Source: an uncultured Sphingomonadaceae bacterium (GTDB lineage Bacteria; Pseudomonadota; Alphaproteobacteria; Sphingomonadales; Sphingomonadaceae). From it: a stretch of 13,791 nt of DNA. The translations under genes were made by a program, and so were the position numbers. Below, in pieces: positions 6,695 to 13,051 of the stretch. Numbering within the stretch: position 1 is the stretch's first letter; each line of letters starts with the position of its first letter. The notes beneath the pieces were generated by a model. That model searched no databases. It was not told the origin of the DNA and saw nothing but the letters and a program-made list of their open reading frames with translations. The stretch spans positions 1 to 13,791 of the forward strand of contig CALLWN010000347.1 in assembly GCA_938016505.1 (NCBI GenBank). The letters are read 5' to 3'.

Positions 6695-7180
6695 TCAATC
6701 GTCGCGGCTGATCCGCTCGGTCCGCTCATGGCGCTCCTGCGCCTCGAGGGTCATGGTCGCGATCGGGCGCGCCTCGAGGCGGGCAAGCGAGATCGGCTCG
6801 CCGCTGATCTCGCACCAGCCATATTCGCCCGTCTCGATCCGCTCCAGCGCGGCATCGATCTTGGCAATCAGCTTGCGCTGGCGGTCCCGGGCCCGAAGCT
6901 CGATCGCCCAGTCGGTCTCCGACGAGGCGCGGTCGGTCGCATCGGGCTCCTGCAGCGGTTCGGCCTTCAGCTGGTCGAGCGTGGCCTTGGCCTCCCCGAG
7001 GAGCTCGGCCTTCCACAACAGCAGCCTGCGCTTGAAATAGGCGAGCTGATTCGGGTTCATGAAGGGTTCGTCCTCGCTCGGCCGGTAGTCGGGCGGCAGG
7101 TCGACTTCGCCGAGCGCAGCCAGAACTGCGTCCGTGTCGAGAATGTCGGAACGTGATCCACGCACTTTCGTATCAGACAC
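6695..7180 (-). CDS. dksA: RNA polymerase-binding transcription factor DksA (single-cysteine form)
   Basis: DksA binds the RNA polymerase secondary channel and, with ppGpp, retunes rRNA, amino-acid and stress promoters. The 161-aa product has a central coiled coil with the tip motif D80-x-x-D83-R-A85, equivalent to the E. coli DxxDxA tip that contacts the active-site region. It is followed by ELRARDRQRKLIAKID and then the globular domain GWCEISGEPISLARLEARPIA. The four zinc-ligand positions of E. coli DksA are occupied here by Cys123, Ser126, Thr144 and Ala147, so it probably binds no zinc. Such low-cysteine forms are known among alphaproteobacteria. I start at GTG 7180 because GGGGAG (7187-7192) lies six bases upstream. 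The frame stays open 65 codons further, but that part looks non-coding. It is a single gene with its own 216-bp upstream spacer. Confidence 0.94.
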   Translation of the reverse strand: MSDTKVRGSRSDILDTDAVLAALGEVDLPPDYRPSEDEPFMNPNQLAYFKRRLLLWKAELLGEAKATLDQLKAEPLQEPDATDRASSETDWAIELRARDRQRKLIAKIDAALERIETGEYGWCEISGEPISLARLEARPIATMTLEAQERHERTERISRDD

Positions 7181-7396
7181 CAGTTGCTCCCCAACCCAGC
7201 GACCGGTCACCCTGCCGCGCCACCTCGTGAGCCGGGCCTTGCCCCCCCTTTCAGCGACACCGCTGGCAGTGGCATCTCCGGTCTGACACCTCGGGGGCGA
7301 ATATCGCAACACCCCGGGACGGGCAAGCAAAACCGGACCGTGACAGGACGATTTCCGCCGGACCCGCAGGGCCATGCGTGCGAGCCCTTCCTGCCG
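7181..7396 (-). other. Upstream region of dksA
   Basis: This 216-bp spacer lies between the NlpC/P60 stop and the dksA GTG and presumably carries the dksA promoter and leader. A weak minus-strand match is TTGCTT (7325-7330), 18 bases, then CGATAT (7301-7306); this is suggestive only. GGGGAG at 7187-7192 is the ribosome binding site. I see no intrinsic terminator after the NlpC/P60 gene and no further gene. Confidence 0.45.
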
Positions 7397-8317
7397 TCAG
7401 CCGGGCCTGCGGAATTGCGGTGCAGCACCGATGCGGGCTGCGACGTCGGCGAGCGGCTCGGCGACGACAGCCATCCAGTGCGCGTTGGCGTGGAGGAGGG
7501 TCCCGGCATCGACGAGCATCCCGATGTGGCCGGGCCACCAGGCGAGGTCGCCGCGCCGGACCGCATCGGCCGGCACAGCCTCCGGCGCGTCGGCGAACTG
7601 CATGTCGGAATCCCGCCTCGCCGGCCGGCCGGCGAGGCGGAACGCCATCTGGACAAGGCCCGAACAGTCGATGCCGGCGCGGGTCCGCCCGCCCCAGCGA
7701 TACGGGCTGCCCCGGAAACCGAACGCGATTTCCACCGGATCCGCTTCCGGATCGGGCGCGCCAAGGTGGCGCTCGTGAACGAACCGCCCGGTGAAGGGGC
7801 CAGCGGCGATGGCGAGGAACCCGCTCTCTCCAACCTCGACTGCCAGCCTGCTGCCAGCCGGGAGCGTTGCAACGACGGGCGCCTTCAGTGCAGGCGCAGC
7901 AAAGAGCAGCGCGTCGCCCGGACCCACCCATCGGCAGGGCCCTCCATCGGCTTCACCCGTGCCCGCGGCCGCCCAGGGCGCCCCGAGGGCGGCAGATGGC
8001 ACATAGCCGACATAGCCGTCATCGCGCGCCTGCCCCCAGGCCCAGCCACGCTCTTCCTCCAGCAGGGCGAAGAGTTCACCGTGGAACAGTTCGCTCGCCA
8101 GTTCGGAGCCGGCTGCGGGCGCCACGTGCAGTGGGGCGGATGCTGCAGTCACCATGCGCAGCACGGGTGCAGCATAGTGCGAGACGGTCACGGCGCCGGC
8201 GAGCGCGATGTCGGCAAGGCCGGGGCGCCATGGCGTGACCCGCGGGTCGAGCGGGGACAGCGGCCCGGTGCGCCGCGGCCCGGTGATCCGGCTCTGCCGC
8301 ACGCCCGCGCCCGTCAT
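7397..8317 (-). CDS. NlpC/P60-family cell-wall hydrolase with N-terminal SH3-like domains
   Basis: The 306-aa protein ends in an NlpC/P60 (C40) domain. The catalytic cysteine is in RAGIDCSGLVQ (Cys218), the histidine in WPGHIGML (His264), and the likely third polar residue is His276 in LLHANAH. Such enzymes usually cut gamma-D-Glu to diamino-acid bonds in peptidoglycan stems. Residues about 55-110 (with GWAWGQ and YVGYVP) and about 125-185 look like two bacterial SH3-type domains that would position the enzyme on muropeptides. No clear signal peptide is visible, so it may act on cytoplasmic recycled muropeptides, or the export route is not obvious. The start ATG overlaps the stop of the upstream aminopeptidase gene (ATGA). 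A 28-bp perfect palindrome (7613-7640) sits inside the catalytic domain coding sequence and encodes an Arg-Pro-Gly-rich loop after the cysteine helix. Confidence 0.92.
   Translation of the reverse strand: MTGAGVRQSRITGPRRTGPLSPLDPRVTPWRPGLADIALAGAVTVSHYAAPVLRMVTAASAPLHVAPAAGSELASELFHGELFALLEEERGWAWGQARDDGYVGYVPSAALGAPWAAAGTGEADGGPCRWVGPGDALLFAAPALKAPVVATLPAGSRLAVEVGESGFLAIAAGPFTGRFVHERHLGAPDPEADPVEIAFGFRGSPYRWGGRTRAGIDCSGLVQMAFRLAGRPARRDSDMQFADAPEAVPADAVRRGDLAWWPGHIGMLVDAGTLLHANAHWMAVVAEPLADVAARIGAAPQFRRPG
7613..7640. repeat. Perfect 28-bp GC-only-core palindrome inside the NlpC/P60 gene
   Basis: The arm CCGCCTCGCCGG is followed by CCGG and then by the exact reverse complement of the arm. 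The identity stops at the next base on each side (C at 7612, A at 7641). It could form a very stable hairpin in mRNA or a cruciform. It encodes about nine residues rich in Arg, Gly, Ala and Pro between the catalytic Cys helix and RDSDMQ. Confidence 0.97.
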
Positions 8318-9702
8318 GCGCGCTGGAACCGGCGCACCAGCAGCCCGAAGCTCGCGAACAGCCCCATCGCTGCGCCGCCCTTGGGTCGGCCGGGCCTTGC
8401 GGTGGCGTTCCAGGCGTAGAGATCAAGGTGCGCCCAGGGAGTCGCCTCTGGCACGAAATGCTGGAGGAAAAGGGCGCCTGCAATCGCGCCTGCGAAAGGA
8501 CCCTCGGGGCTGTTGCCGAGGTCGGCAATCGTCGAGCGCAGCATCTCGCGATAGGGCGACCAGAGCGGAAGGCGCCAGAGCGGATCCTCGGTCTCGGTGG
8601 CGGCGGCGAGCAGGTCGGCGGCAAGGCTCTCGTCATTGCTGAAAAGCGCCGGAAGCTCCGGGCCGAGGGCGACCCGCGCTGCACCGGTCAGGGTGGCGAA
8701 ATCGAGGATGAGGGCCGGCTTGGCCTCGCCGGCGAGAGCGAGCGCATCCGCAAGCACGAGACGGCCCTCGGCGTCGGTGTTGCCGATCTCGACATGGAGG
8801 CCCTTGCGGGTGGCAATGACATCACCAGGACGAAACGAATCCCCGGATACCGCGTTGTCGGCAGCGGCGATCACGAGCAGCAGCCGGACCGGAAGCCGGT
8901 GGGCGATGACAAGGCGGGCCAGCGCGAGCGCGTGGGCGGCGCCGCCCATGTCCTTCTTCATGAGCGCCATCGCCGTGCCGGGCTTCAGGTTGAGGCCGCC
9001 GGTGTCGAAGGTGATGCCCTTGCCGACAAGGGCAATAAGCGGATGCGCAGCCTCGCCCCACGAGAGCGTGATGACGCGGGGCCGCCGCGGGCTCGCCCTG
9101 CCGACGGCGTGGATCGCCGGGAAGTTGCGTTCGCGAAGCGCCTCGCCAGTGATGGCCTCGACCTGCCCACCGGTTTCTTCGGCGAGTGCGCGGACCGCTG
9201 CTTCGAGGTCGGCCGGGCCCATGTCCTCGGCCGGCGTGTCGACGAGATCGCGCAACTGGGCGGCAGCCTCGGCCTCGGCAAGCGCCGGGGCAATGCGCGC
9301 CGGCTCGGCGACCAGAAGGCGGCGTGGCCCGCGTGGCTCGGCTGGCTTGCGATAGCGGCCGAACTGGTGCTGGGCCATGAGCCAGCCATGACAGGCGTGG
9401 GGGCCAAGCGGGCCCTCGAAGCGATAGCTGCCTGCCGGCAGGACCGCCGCGGCGGCCGCGAGGGTCCAGCGGCCCGGAGGTGCGTCGACGGGGCCGAGGC
9501 CGATGGCCGCGAACCAGCCATCGCCCTCGGGCAGCACGACAGCCTGGTCGGCACGGCCGCGAAAGCCGGCAGCGTCGAGGGCAGCCTGCGCTGCCGCGCC
9601 GAGCCGGGCGCGCAAGCCGGCGAGGCCGGCCTCGCTGACGCCGCGGATGGCAACTGCGGGTTCACCCCTGTCGGGTGCGACGAGCGCAGCAAAGTCGGTC
9701 AT
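8314..9702 (-). CDS. M17-family leucyl aminopeptidase (cytosol aminopeptidase)
   Basis: This is a 462-aa cytosolic metallopeptidase that removes N-terminal residues from peptides using two metal ions. The C-terminal catalytic domain is intact. GKGITFDTGG supplies Lys228 and Asp233, GLNLKP gives Lys240, MKKDMGGAA gives Asp251, and the family signature NTDAEGRL gives Asp310, Glu312 and Arg314. These line up with Lys270, Asp275, Lys282, Asp293, Asp353, Glu355 and Arg357 of E. coli PepA. The N-terminal domain is short and diverged, as in many alphaproteobacterial M17 paralogues, so DNA binding like that of PepA should not be assumed. I start at ATG 9702, inside the ATGA overlap with the hemB stop; the open frame upstream of it is antisense to nothing useful and overlaps hemB. 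The next gene starts in another ATGA overlap, so hemB, this gene and the NlpC/P60 gene form one translationally coupled operon. Confidence 0.94.
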   Translation of the reverse strand: MTDFAALVAPDRGEPAVAIRGVSEAGLAGLRARLGAAAQAALDAAGFRGRADQAVVLPEGDGWFAAIGLGPVDAPPGRWTLAAAAAVLPAGSYRFEGPLGPHACHGWLMAQHQFGRYRKPAEPRGPRRLLVAEPARIAPALAEAEAAAQLRDLVDTPAEDMGPADLEAAVRALAEETGGQVEAITGEALRERNFPAIHAVGRASPRRPRVITLSWGEAAHPLIALVGKGITFDTGGLNLKPGTAMALMKKDMGGAAHALALARLVIAHRLPVRLLLVIAAADNAVSGDSFRPGDVIATRKGLHVEIGNTDAEGRLVLADALALAGEAKPALILDFATLTGAARVALGPELPALFSNDESLAADLLAAATETEDPLWRLPLWSPYREMLRSTIADLGNSPEGPFAGAIAGALFLQHFVPEATPWAHLDLYAWNATARPGRPKGGAAMGLFASFGLLVRRFQRA

Positions 9703-10691
9703 GCGCCGAGCAGGCGCGCCACCATGGGGGCGTGATAGGTGAGGACACCGGCAGCCCCGGCGCGGCGGAAGGCGAGCAGCATCTCGGGCACCACCCTGTC
9801 GCGCGCGAGCATGCCGGCTGCGACAGCCGCCTCGATCATCGCATATTCGCCCGACACGCAATAGGCAAAGACCGGCACGTCGAACCGGTCGGCGACTGCC
9901 TTCACGACATCGAGATAGGGAAGCCCGGGCTTCACCATGACGCTGTCGGCGCCTTCCGCCACGTCGAGCGCGACTTCGGCAAGCGCCTCGCGCGCATTGG
10001 CCGGGTCCATCTGGTAGGTCGCCTTGTCCCCCCTGAGGCGGCCGGCCGCGCCCACCGCGTCGCGGAACGGGCCGTAGAAGCCGCTCGCATATTTGGCAGA
10101 ATAGGCCATGATGTGGGTGTCCACAAAGCCGTCCGCCTCAAGCGAGCGGCGGATCGCACCAACCCGCCCGTCCATCATGTCGGAGGGTGCCACGATGTCG
10201 GCGCCTGCCCGCACCTGGTTCAGCGCCTGGCCGACGAGCATGTCGACGGTGGCGTCGTTCAGCACATGGCCGGCCGCGTCGACAAGCCCGTCATGACCGT
10301 GCGCCGTGTAGGGGTCGAGCGCGACATCGGTCATCACGCCGATGGCATCGGTTGCAGACTTCAGTTCGGCGATGGCGCGGCAGACGAGATTGTCGGGGTT
10401 GAGCGCCTCCCGGCCGTCGTCGGTGCGACGGTCGGCGGGCGTGTTGGGGAACAGCGCGAGCGCCGGGATGCCAAGTGCCACAGCCTCGCGGGCGAGGCCG
10501 GCGAGCGCACCGAGCGGGTGGCGCATCACCCCCGGCATGGTGGCGATGGGCTCGGGCTCGGGACCGGCCGTCAGGAAGACGGGCCAGATGAGGTTGGCGG
10601 GCGTGAGCCGGGTTTCGCGCACCATGGCGCGAAGCCAGGGCGCGCGGCGGTTGCGGCGGAGCCGGGTTGCGGGAAACTGCCCGGAGATCAT
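9699..10691 (-). CDS. hemB: Porphobilinogen synthase (delta-aminolevulinic acid dehydratase)
   Basis: This enzyme condenses two 5-aminolevulinate molecules to porphobilinogen, the second committed step of tetrapyrrole synthesis. The 330-aa length is normal and the start FPATRLRRNRRAPW is the usual family beginning. The Schiff-base lysines are Lys200 (YSAK) and Lys254 (VMVKPG). Where zinc-dependent enzymes have three cysteines, this one has DVALDPYTAHGHDG with Asp122, Asp126 and Asp134, the magnesium-dependent type seen in Bradyrhizobium and other alphaproteobacteria. It heads a leftward operon with the M17 aminopeptidase and NlpC/P60 genes through an ATGA overlap. No clear Shine-Dalgarno precedes ATG 10691. 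The gene is divergent from the 117-aa protein gene, with 53 bp between the starts, so the promoters must be close together or overlap. Confidence 0.97.
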   Translation of the reverse strand: MISGQFPATRLRRNRRAPWLRAMVRETRLTPANLIWPVFLTAGPEPEPIATMPGVMRHPLGALAGLAREAVALGIPALALFPNTPADRRTDDGREALNPDNLVCRAIAELKSATDAIGVMTDVALDPYTAHGHDGLVDAAGHVLNDATVDMLVGQALNQVRAGADIVAPSDMMDGRVGAIRRSLEADGFVDTHIMAYSAKYASGFYGPFRDAVGAAGRLRGDKATYQMDPANAREALAEVALDVAEGADSVMVKPGLPYLDVVKAVADRFDVPVFAYCVSGEYAMIEAAVAAGMLARDRVVPEMLLAFRRAGAAGVLTYHAPMVARLLGA

Positions 10692-10744
10692 GGCGATGCA
10701 GCCGATAGCGAAGCGCGTGGAGCGCTGCTAGTCCCTGCCCGGCG

Positions 10745-11098
10745 ATGGCCCTGTTTCCGGTCGACGAACTCGAGGCGCTGCTCGTGCTCAGGGCCAAAGC
10801 CGGGCGCGCCATCAGCTATGGCGAGGTGTTCCAGTGGTTCGGCCTGCCATTCCAGCGCTTCCAGGTCGGTCAGCTCTGTGCCGCGCTCGAGGAAGTGGAT
10901 TCCCGCCAGCGCGGAGCCGGAAGGCCCGAGCTTGCCGCGCTGGTGGTGCGCCAGTCCGACGGGATCCCCGGTCAGGGCTGGTGGCTTTCCAAGTCGCACG
11001 ATCCGTGGGATGGCCCGATCGAAGGGCCACTGGCGCGGCGGTTCGTCGAGCGGCACCAGGCGCGCGCCTTTGCCTTCTGGGGAGACGATGATGGCTGA
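10745..11098 (+). CDS. Unrecognised 117-aa protein (conserved-looking, possible winged-helix start)
   Basis: I do not recognise a characterised family. The protein is soluble, with no signal peptide or membrane helix. Residues about 5-35 (DELEALLVLRAKAGRAISYGEVFQWFGL) read like the opening of a winged-helix or MGMT-like helical domain, in which SYGEV is a common turn into a helix. The cysteine and arginine-finger motifs of an alkyltransferase are absent. The middle contains a helix VGQLCAALEEVDSR and a strand-rich ELAALVVRQSDGIPGQGWWL, and the end is acidic (FWGDDDG). The coding status is supported by normal codon use and by the short overlap with the next gene: this stop (11096-11098) lies inside the start of the alpha/beta hydrolase, implying cotranscription. 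It is divergent from hemB. No good ribosome binding site precedes ATG 10745. Confidence 0.75.
   Translation: MALFPVDELEALLVLRAKAGRAISYGEVFQWFGLPFQRFQVGQLCAALEEVDSRQRGAGRPELAALVVRQSDGIPGQGWWLSKSHDPWDGPIEGPLARRFVERHQARAFAFWGDDDG
11079..11084 (+). promoter_or_regulatory. Ribosome binding site GGGGAG that decides the hydrolase start
   Basis: The hydrolase frame has two consecutive ATG codons, at 11088 and 11091. GGGGAG is three bases from the first and six from the second, so the second is favoured. The site lies inside the last codons of the upstream gene, which supports coupled translation. Confidence 0.65.
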
Positions 11099-11792
11099 GA
11101 TCCTGCTCGTGCACGGGGCCTGGCACGGCGGCTGGTGCTGGCGTCACGTGGCAGACAGGCTTCGCGCCGAGGGGTTCCGCGTGGTCGCCCCCACGCTGAC
11201 GGGGCTCGGGGAACGGGCCCACCTGCTGTCGGCCGAGACTGGCCTCGCCCAGCATGCAGCCGATCTCGCCGCGGTGCTCGACTGCGAGGAAATGGCCGAA
11301 GTGACGATCGTCGGCCACAGCTATGGCGCGCTTCCGGCAGCGCTCGCGGCGGCGCACCCGGCTGTCGTGCGGTTCGTCTCGCTCGATGGCGTACCGGTGA
11401 TCGAGGGCCAGGCGCTCACCCATGGCCTCCCGGCCGAGGCGGTCGAGGCCGCGCGCGCCAGCCTCATCGGGGGGCTCGCGCTCGCCGCACCCGACCCGGC
11501 GACGTTCGACGTGCCCGCCGGGCACCCTGCCCATGACTGGGCCAGGAGGCGGGTCACGCCGATGCCGTGGCGCTGCCTCGTCGAGCCGCTGCCGGCGCTT
11601 GCGGCGCGATTTGTCACGCTTCCAAGGGCCTATGTGGCAGCGGCGCGCAACAGCATGGCCGGGCCGGCCGCCGGCCGGGCGCAGGCCGGGGCCGAGGGCT
11701 GGCAGATGGTCAGCATCGACTCCGGCCATGACCTGCCCCTTACTGCGCCGGCCGAAACGGCAGCCGCGATCGCGGGGCTTGCCCGCAGCTAG
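11091..11792 (+). CDS. Alpha/beta-fold hydrolase, plant-esterase/pyrethroid-hydrolase-like
   Basis: This 233-aa protein has the compact alpha/beta hydrolase layout of the methyl-esterase / hydroxynitrile-lyase / pyrethroid-hydrolase group. The oxyanion-hole segment is LLVHGAWHGGWCW (residues 5-17), followed by APTLTGLGERAHLL. The nucleophile elbow is GHSYGA (Ser77) and the catalytic histidine is in DSGHDLPLTAP (His213). In relatives the third residue is an Asp in a segment like YVxxxxD. Here the matching segment YVAAARN has Asn187, so the acid is either replaced or supplied from elsewhere. The substrate is unknown; a small ester is a reasonable guess. Its start overlaps the 117-aa gene by eight bases. 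Its stop shares CTAG with the opposing DUF2244 stop. Residues 190-200 are a Gly/Ala/Arg-rich insert whose DNA contains a short GGCCGG/CCGGCC inverted repeat. Confidence 0.9.
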   Translation: MAEILLVHGAWHGGWCWRHVADRLRAEGFRVVAPTLTGLGERAHLLSAETGLAQHAADLAAVLDCEEMAEVTIVGHSYGALPAALAAAHPAVVRFVSLDGVPVIEGQALTHGLPAEAVEAARASLIGGLALAAPDPATFDVPAGHPAHDWARRRVTPMPWRCLVEPLPALAARFVTLPRAYVAAARNSMAGPAAGRAQAGAEGWQMVSIDSGHDLPLTAPAETAAAIAGLARS

Positions 11793-12271
11793 GGCCGGCC
11801 CGAGCGCCAGCGGGCCAGCCCGGCCTCGATCTCGCGTGCCAGCGCCTCGCGCTCGGGCGCTGAAAGAAAGCCGCCCACGATGAGCCGTTGGCCGCGGCTC
11901 CTGAGCCAGAGCCGGTTGCGCGAATCGGGGAAGCGCTCGAGCTCGACCCGGACCGAGAGCGGCTCGAGCCGGTAGCGGCGCCGGGCGCCGAGCGGACTGA
12001 CCCGCTCGAGTTCGAGCACGCGACCATCGAGCCTCAGATGCTCGGCAGCATTGCCCGAGCGGAACGAGGCGTTGAGCGCCCAGCCGAGCAGCAGCAGGTC
12101 GGCGACCATGAAGGGAATGACCGGCCAGGCGCCGAGGACCAGCAGGCGCAGGCCCATGAGCGCGAAGAGCGCGCCCACGCCGGCCACCACCCACCTCACC
12201 ATGCGTGGATCCATCGACCGGTTCGGCCAGAGATGGAGATCGAGAAACAGGGGCGGCTTGCCGTCGGCCAT
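11789..12271 (-). CDS. DUF2244 family two-helix membrane protein
   Basis: This 160-aa protein resembles the DUF2244 family, which is common in alphaproteobacteria and of unknown function. It starts with a short soluble part (PPLFLDLHLWPNRSMD). Two hydrophobic segments follow, at about residues 28-50 and 52-66, separated by the proline-containing turn AWPVIPF. A cytoplasmic beta-rich domain then contains LRLDGRVLELERV, ARRRYRLEPLSVRVELE and RLWLRSRGQRLIVGGFL, and a final helix is APEREALAREIEAGLARW. The start MADGKPPLF is chosen because a longer open frame upstream runs through the divergent nth gene and is not protein-like. It lies 21 bp from the proposed nth start, so the two divergent genes must share a tiny promoter region or overlap each other's leaders. 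Divergence from nth is a familiar alphaproteobacterial arrangement. Confidence 0.85.
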   Translation of the reverse strand: MADGKPPLFLDLHLWPNRSMDPRMVRWVVAGVGALFALMGLRLLVLGAWPVIPFMVADLLLLGWALNASFRSGNAAEHLRLDGRVLELERVSPLGARRRYRLEPLSVRVELERFPDSRNRLWLRSRGQRLIVGGFLSAPEREALAREIEAGLARWRSGRP

Positions 12272-12292
12272 GGGCTGTGGCCTAGCAGGATG

Positions 12293-13051
12293 ATGGACCA
12301 GCGGCCACGCGGCAACATGACGACCCCCGCCGCAGCAGCCAGCCGGCCGCTGTCGCGGATGCGAGTCAACCGGATCTTCGATGCGCTGGGCGCCGCCAAC
12401 CCCTCGCCGGCGACAGAGCTGCACCATTCCAGCCCCTATACGCTGCTGGTGGCTGTCGTGCTGTCGGCGCAGGCGACCGATGCCGGGGTGAACCGGGCGA
12501 CCAGGGGGCTGTTTGCAGCAGCCGACACGCCGGAGAAGATGGTCGCCCTCGGCGAGGAGGGCATCGCCACCCACATCCGCACCATCGGGCTGTGGCGGGC
12601 CAAGGCCGCCAATGTGCTTGCGCTGTCCCGCCTGCTTCTCGAGCGCCACGGGGGGGAGGTGCCGCGCGACCGCGCGAGCCTCGAGGCGCTGCCGGGGGTG
12701 GGCCGCAAGACCGCCAACGTCGTGCTCAACGAAGCCTTCGGCGAGCCGACGCTTGCCGTTGACACCCACGTCTTCCGGGTGGCGCGGCGGATCGGGCTCA
12801 CATCCGCCACCACGCCCGAGGCGGTCGAGAAGGACCTGGTCGCGCAGGTGCCGAAGCGCTGGGCGAAGGCCGCGCACCATCTCCTCATCCTCCACGGCCG
12901 CTACCTGTGCAAGGCCCGCAGCCCGGAATGCTGGCGCTGCCCGGTCGCGCGCGACTGCCGCTACCCGGACAAACCGACCGCGCCGGGCGTCAAGCGCGGG
13001 TTCAGGAAGGAAGGTGAAGAGGCGGGAGGCTTGAAGGAGAACCTTCGATGA
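12293..13051 (+). CDS. nth: Endonuclease III (DNA glycosylase / AP lyase)
   Basis: Endonuclease III removes oxidised pyrimidines and nicks the abasic site in base-excision repair. The motifs are complete, numbered from the chosen start. SPYTLLVAVVLSAQATD opens the fold, and the helix-hairpin-helix LPGVGRKTANVVL carries the Schiff-base Lys139. VDTHVFRVARR carries the catalytic Asp157. The C-terminal iron-sulphur loop is C206-x6-C213-x2-C216-x5-C222. About 30 residues follow the cluster, charged and without known motifs. The start is uncertain: ATG 12293 (252 aa) has AGG three bases upstream, ATG 12290 is adjacent, and ATG 12317 (244 aa) starts nearer the conserved core but lacks a ribosome binding site. 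The stop overlaps the start of the small secreted protein gene in ATGA, so the two are coupled. Confidence 0.95.
   Translation: MDQRPRGNMTTPAAAASRPLSRMRVNRIFDALGAANPSPATELHHSSPYTLLVAVVLSAQATDAGVNRATRGLFAAADTPEKMVALGEEGIATHIRTIGLWRAKAANVLALSRLLLERHGGEVPRDRASLEALPGVGRKTANVVLNEAFGEPTLAVDTHVFRVARRIGLTSATTPEAVEKDLVAQVPKRWAKAAHHLLILHGRYLCKARSPECWRCPVARDCRYPDKPTAPGVKRGFRKEGEEAGGLKENLR
13033..13046 (+). promoter_or_regulatory. Ribosome binding site within a small hairpin before the secreted-protein start
   Basis: AAGGAG (13034-13039) lies eight bases before ATG 13048 and is a strong Shine-Dalgarno sequence. It is embedded in GAAGG-AGAA-CCTTC, a five-base-pair stem with a four-base loop. The stem would partly hide the site until a ribosome finishing nth opens it. 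The structure is plausible from sequence; the regulation is inferred. Confidence 0.5.

Noticed and set aside
7184..9735. Two long plus-strand frames opposite the NlpC/P60 and M17 genes
   Set aside because: They run antisense to motif-bearing genes, have no recognisable domains and have shadow-like amino-acid composition.
9675..11087. Long in-frame extension upstream of the alpha/beta hydrolase, antisense to hemB
   Set aside because: The hydrolase has a good ribosome binding site and a family-typical start at 11091. The upstream part is His/Arg/Gly-rich and mirrors hemB.
11657..11680. GC-rich inverted repeat GGCCGG / CCGGCC in the hydrolase gene as a possible terminator
   Set aside because: The stem is short, it lies well inside the coding sequence and has no T-run. 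It is expected by chance at this GC content.
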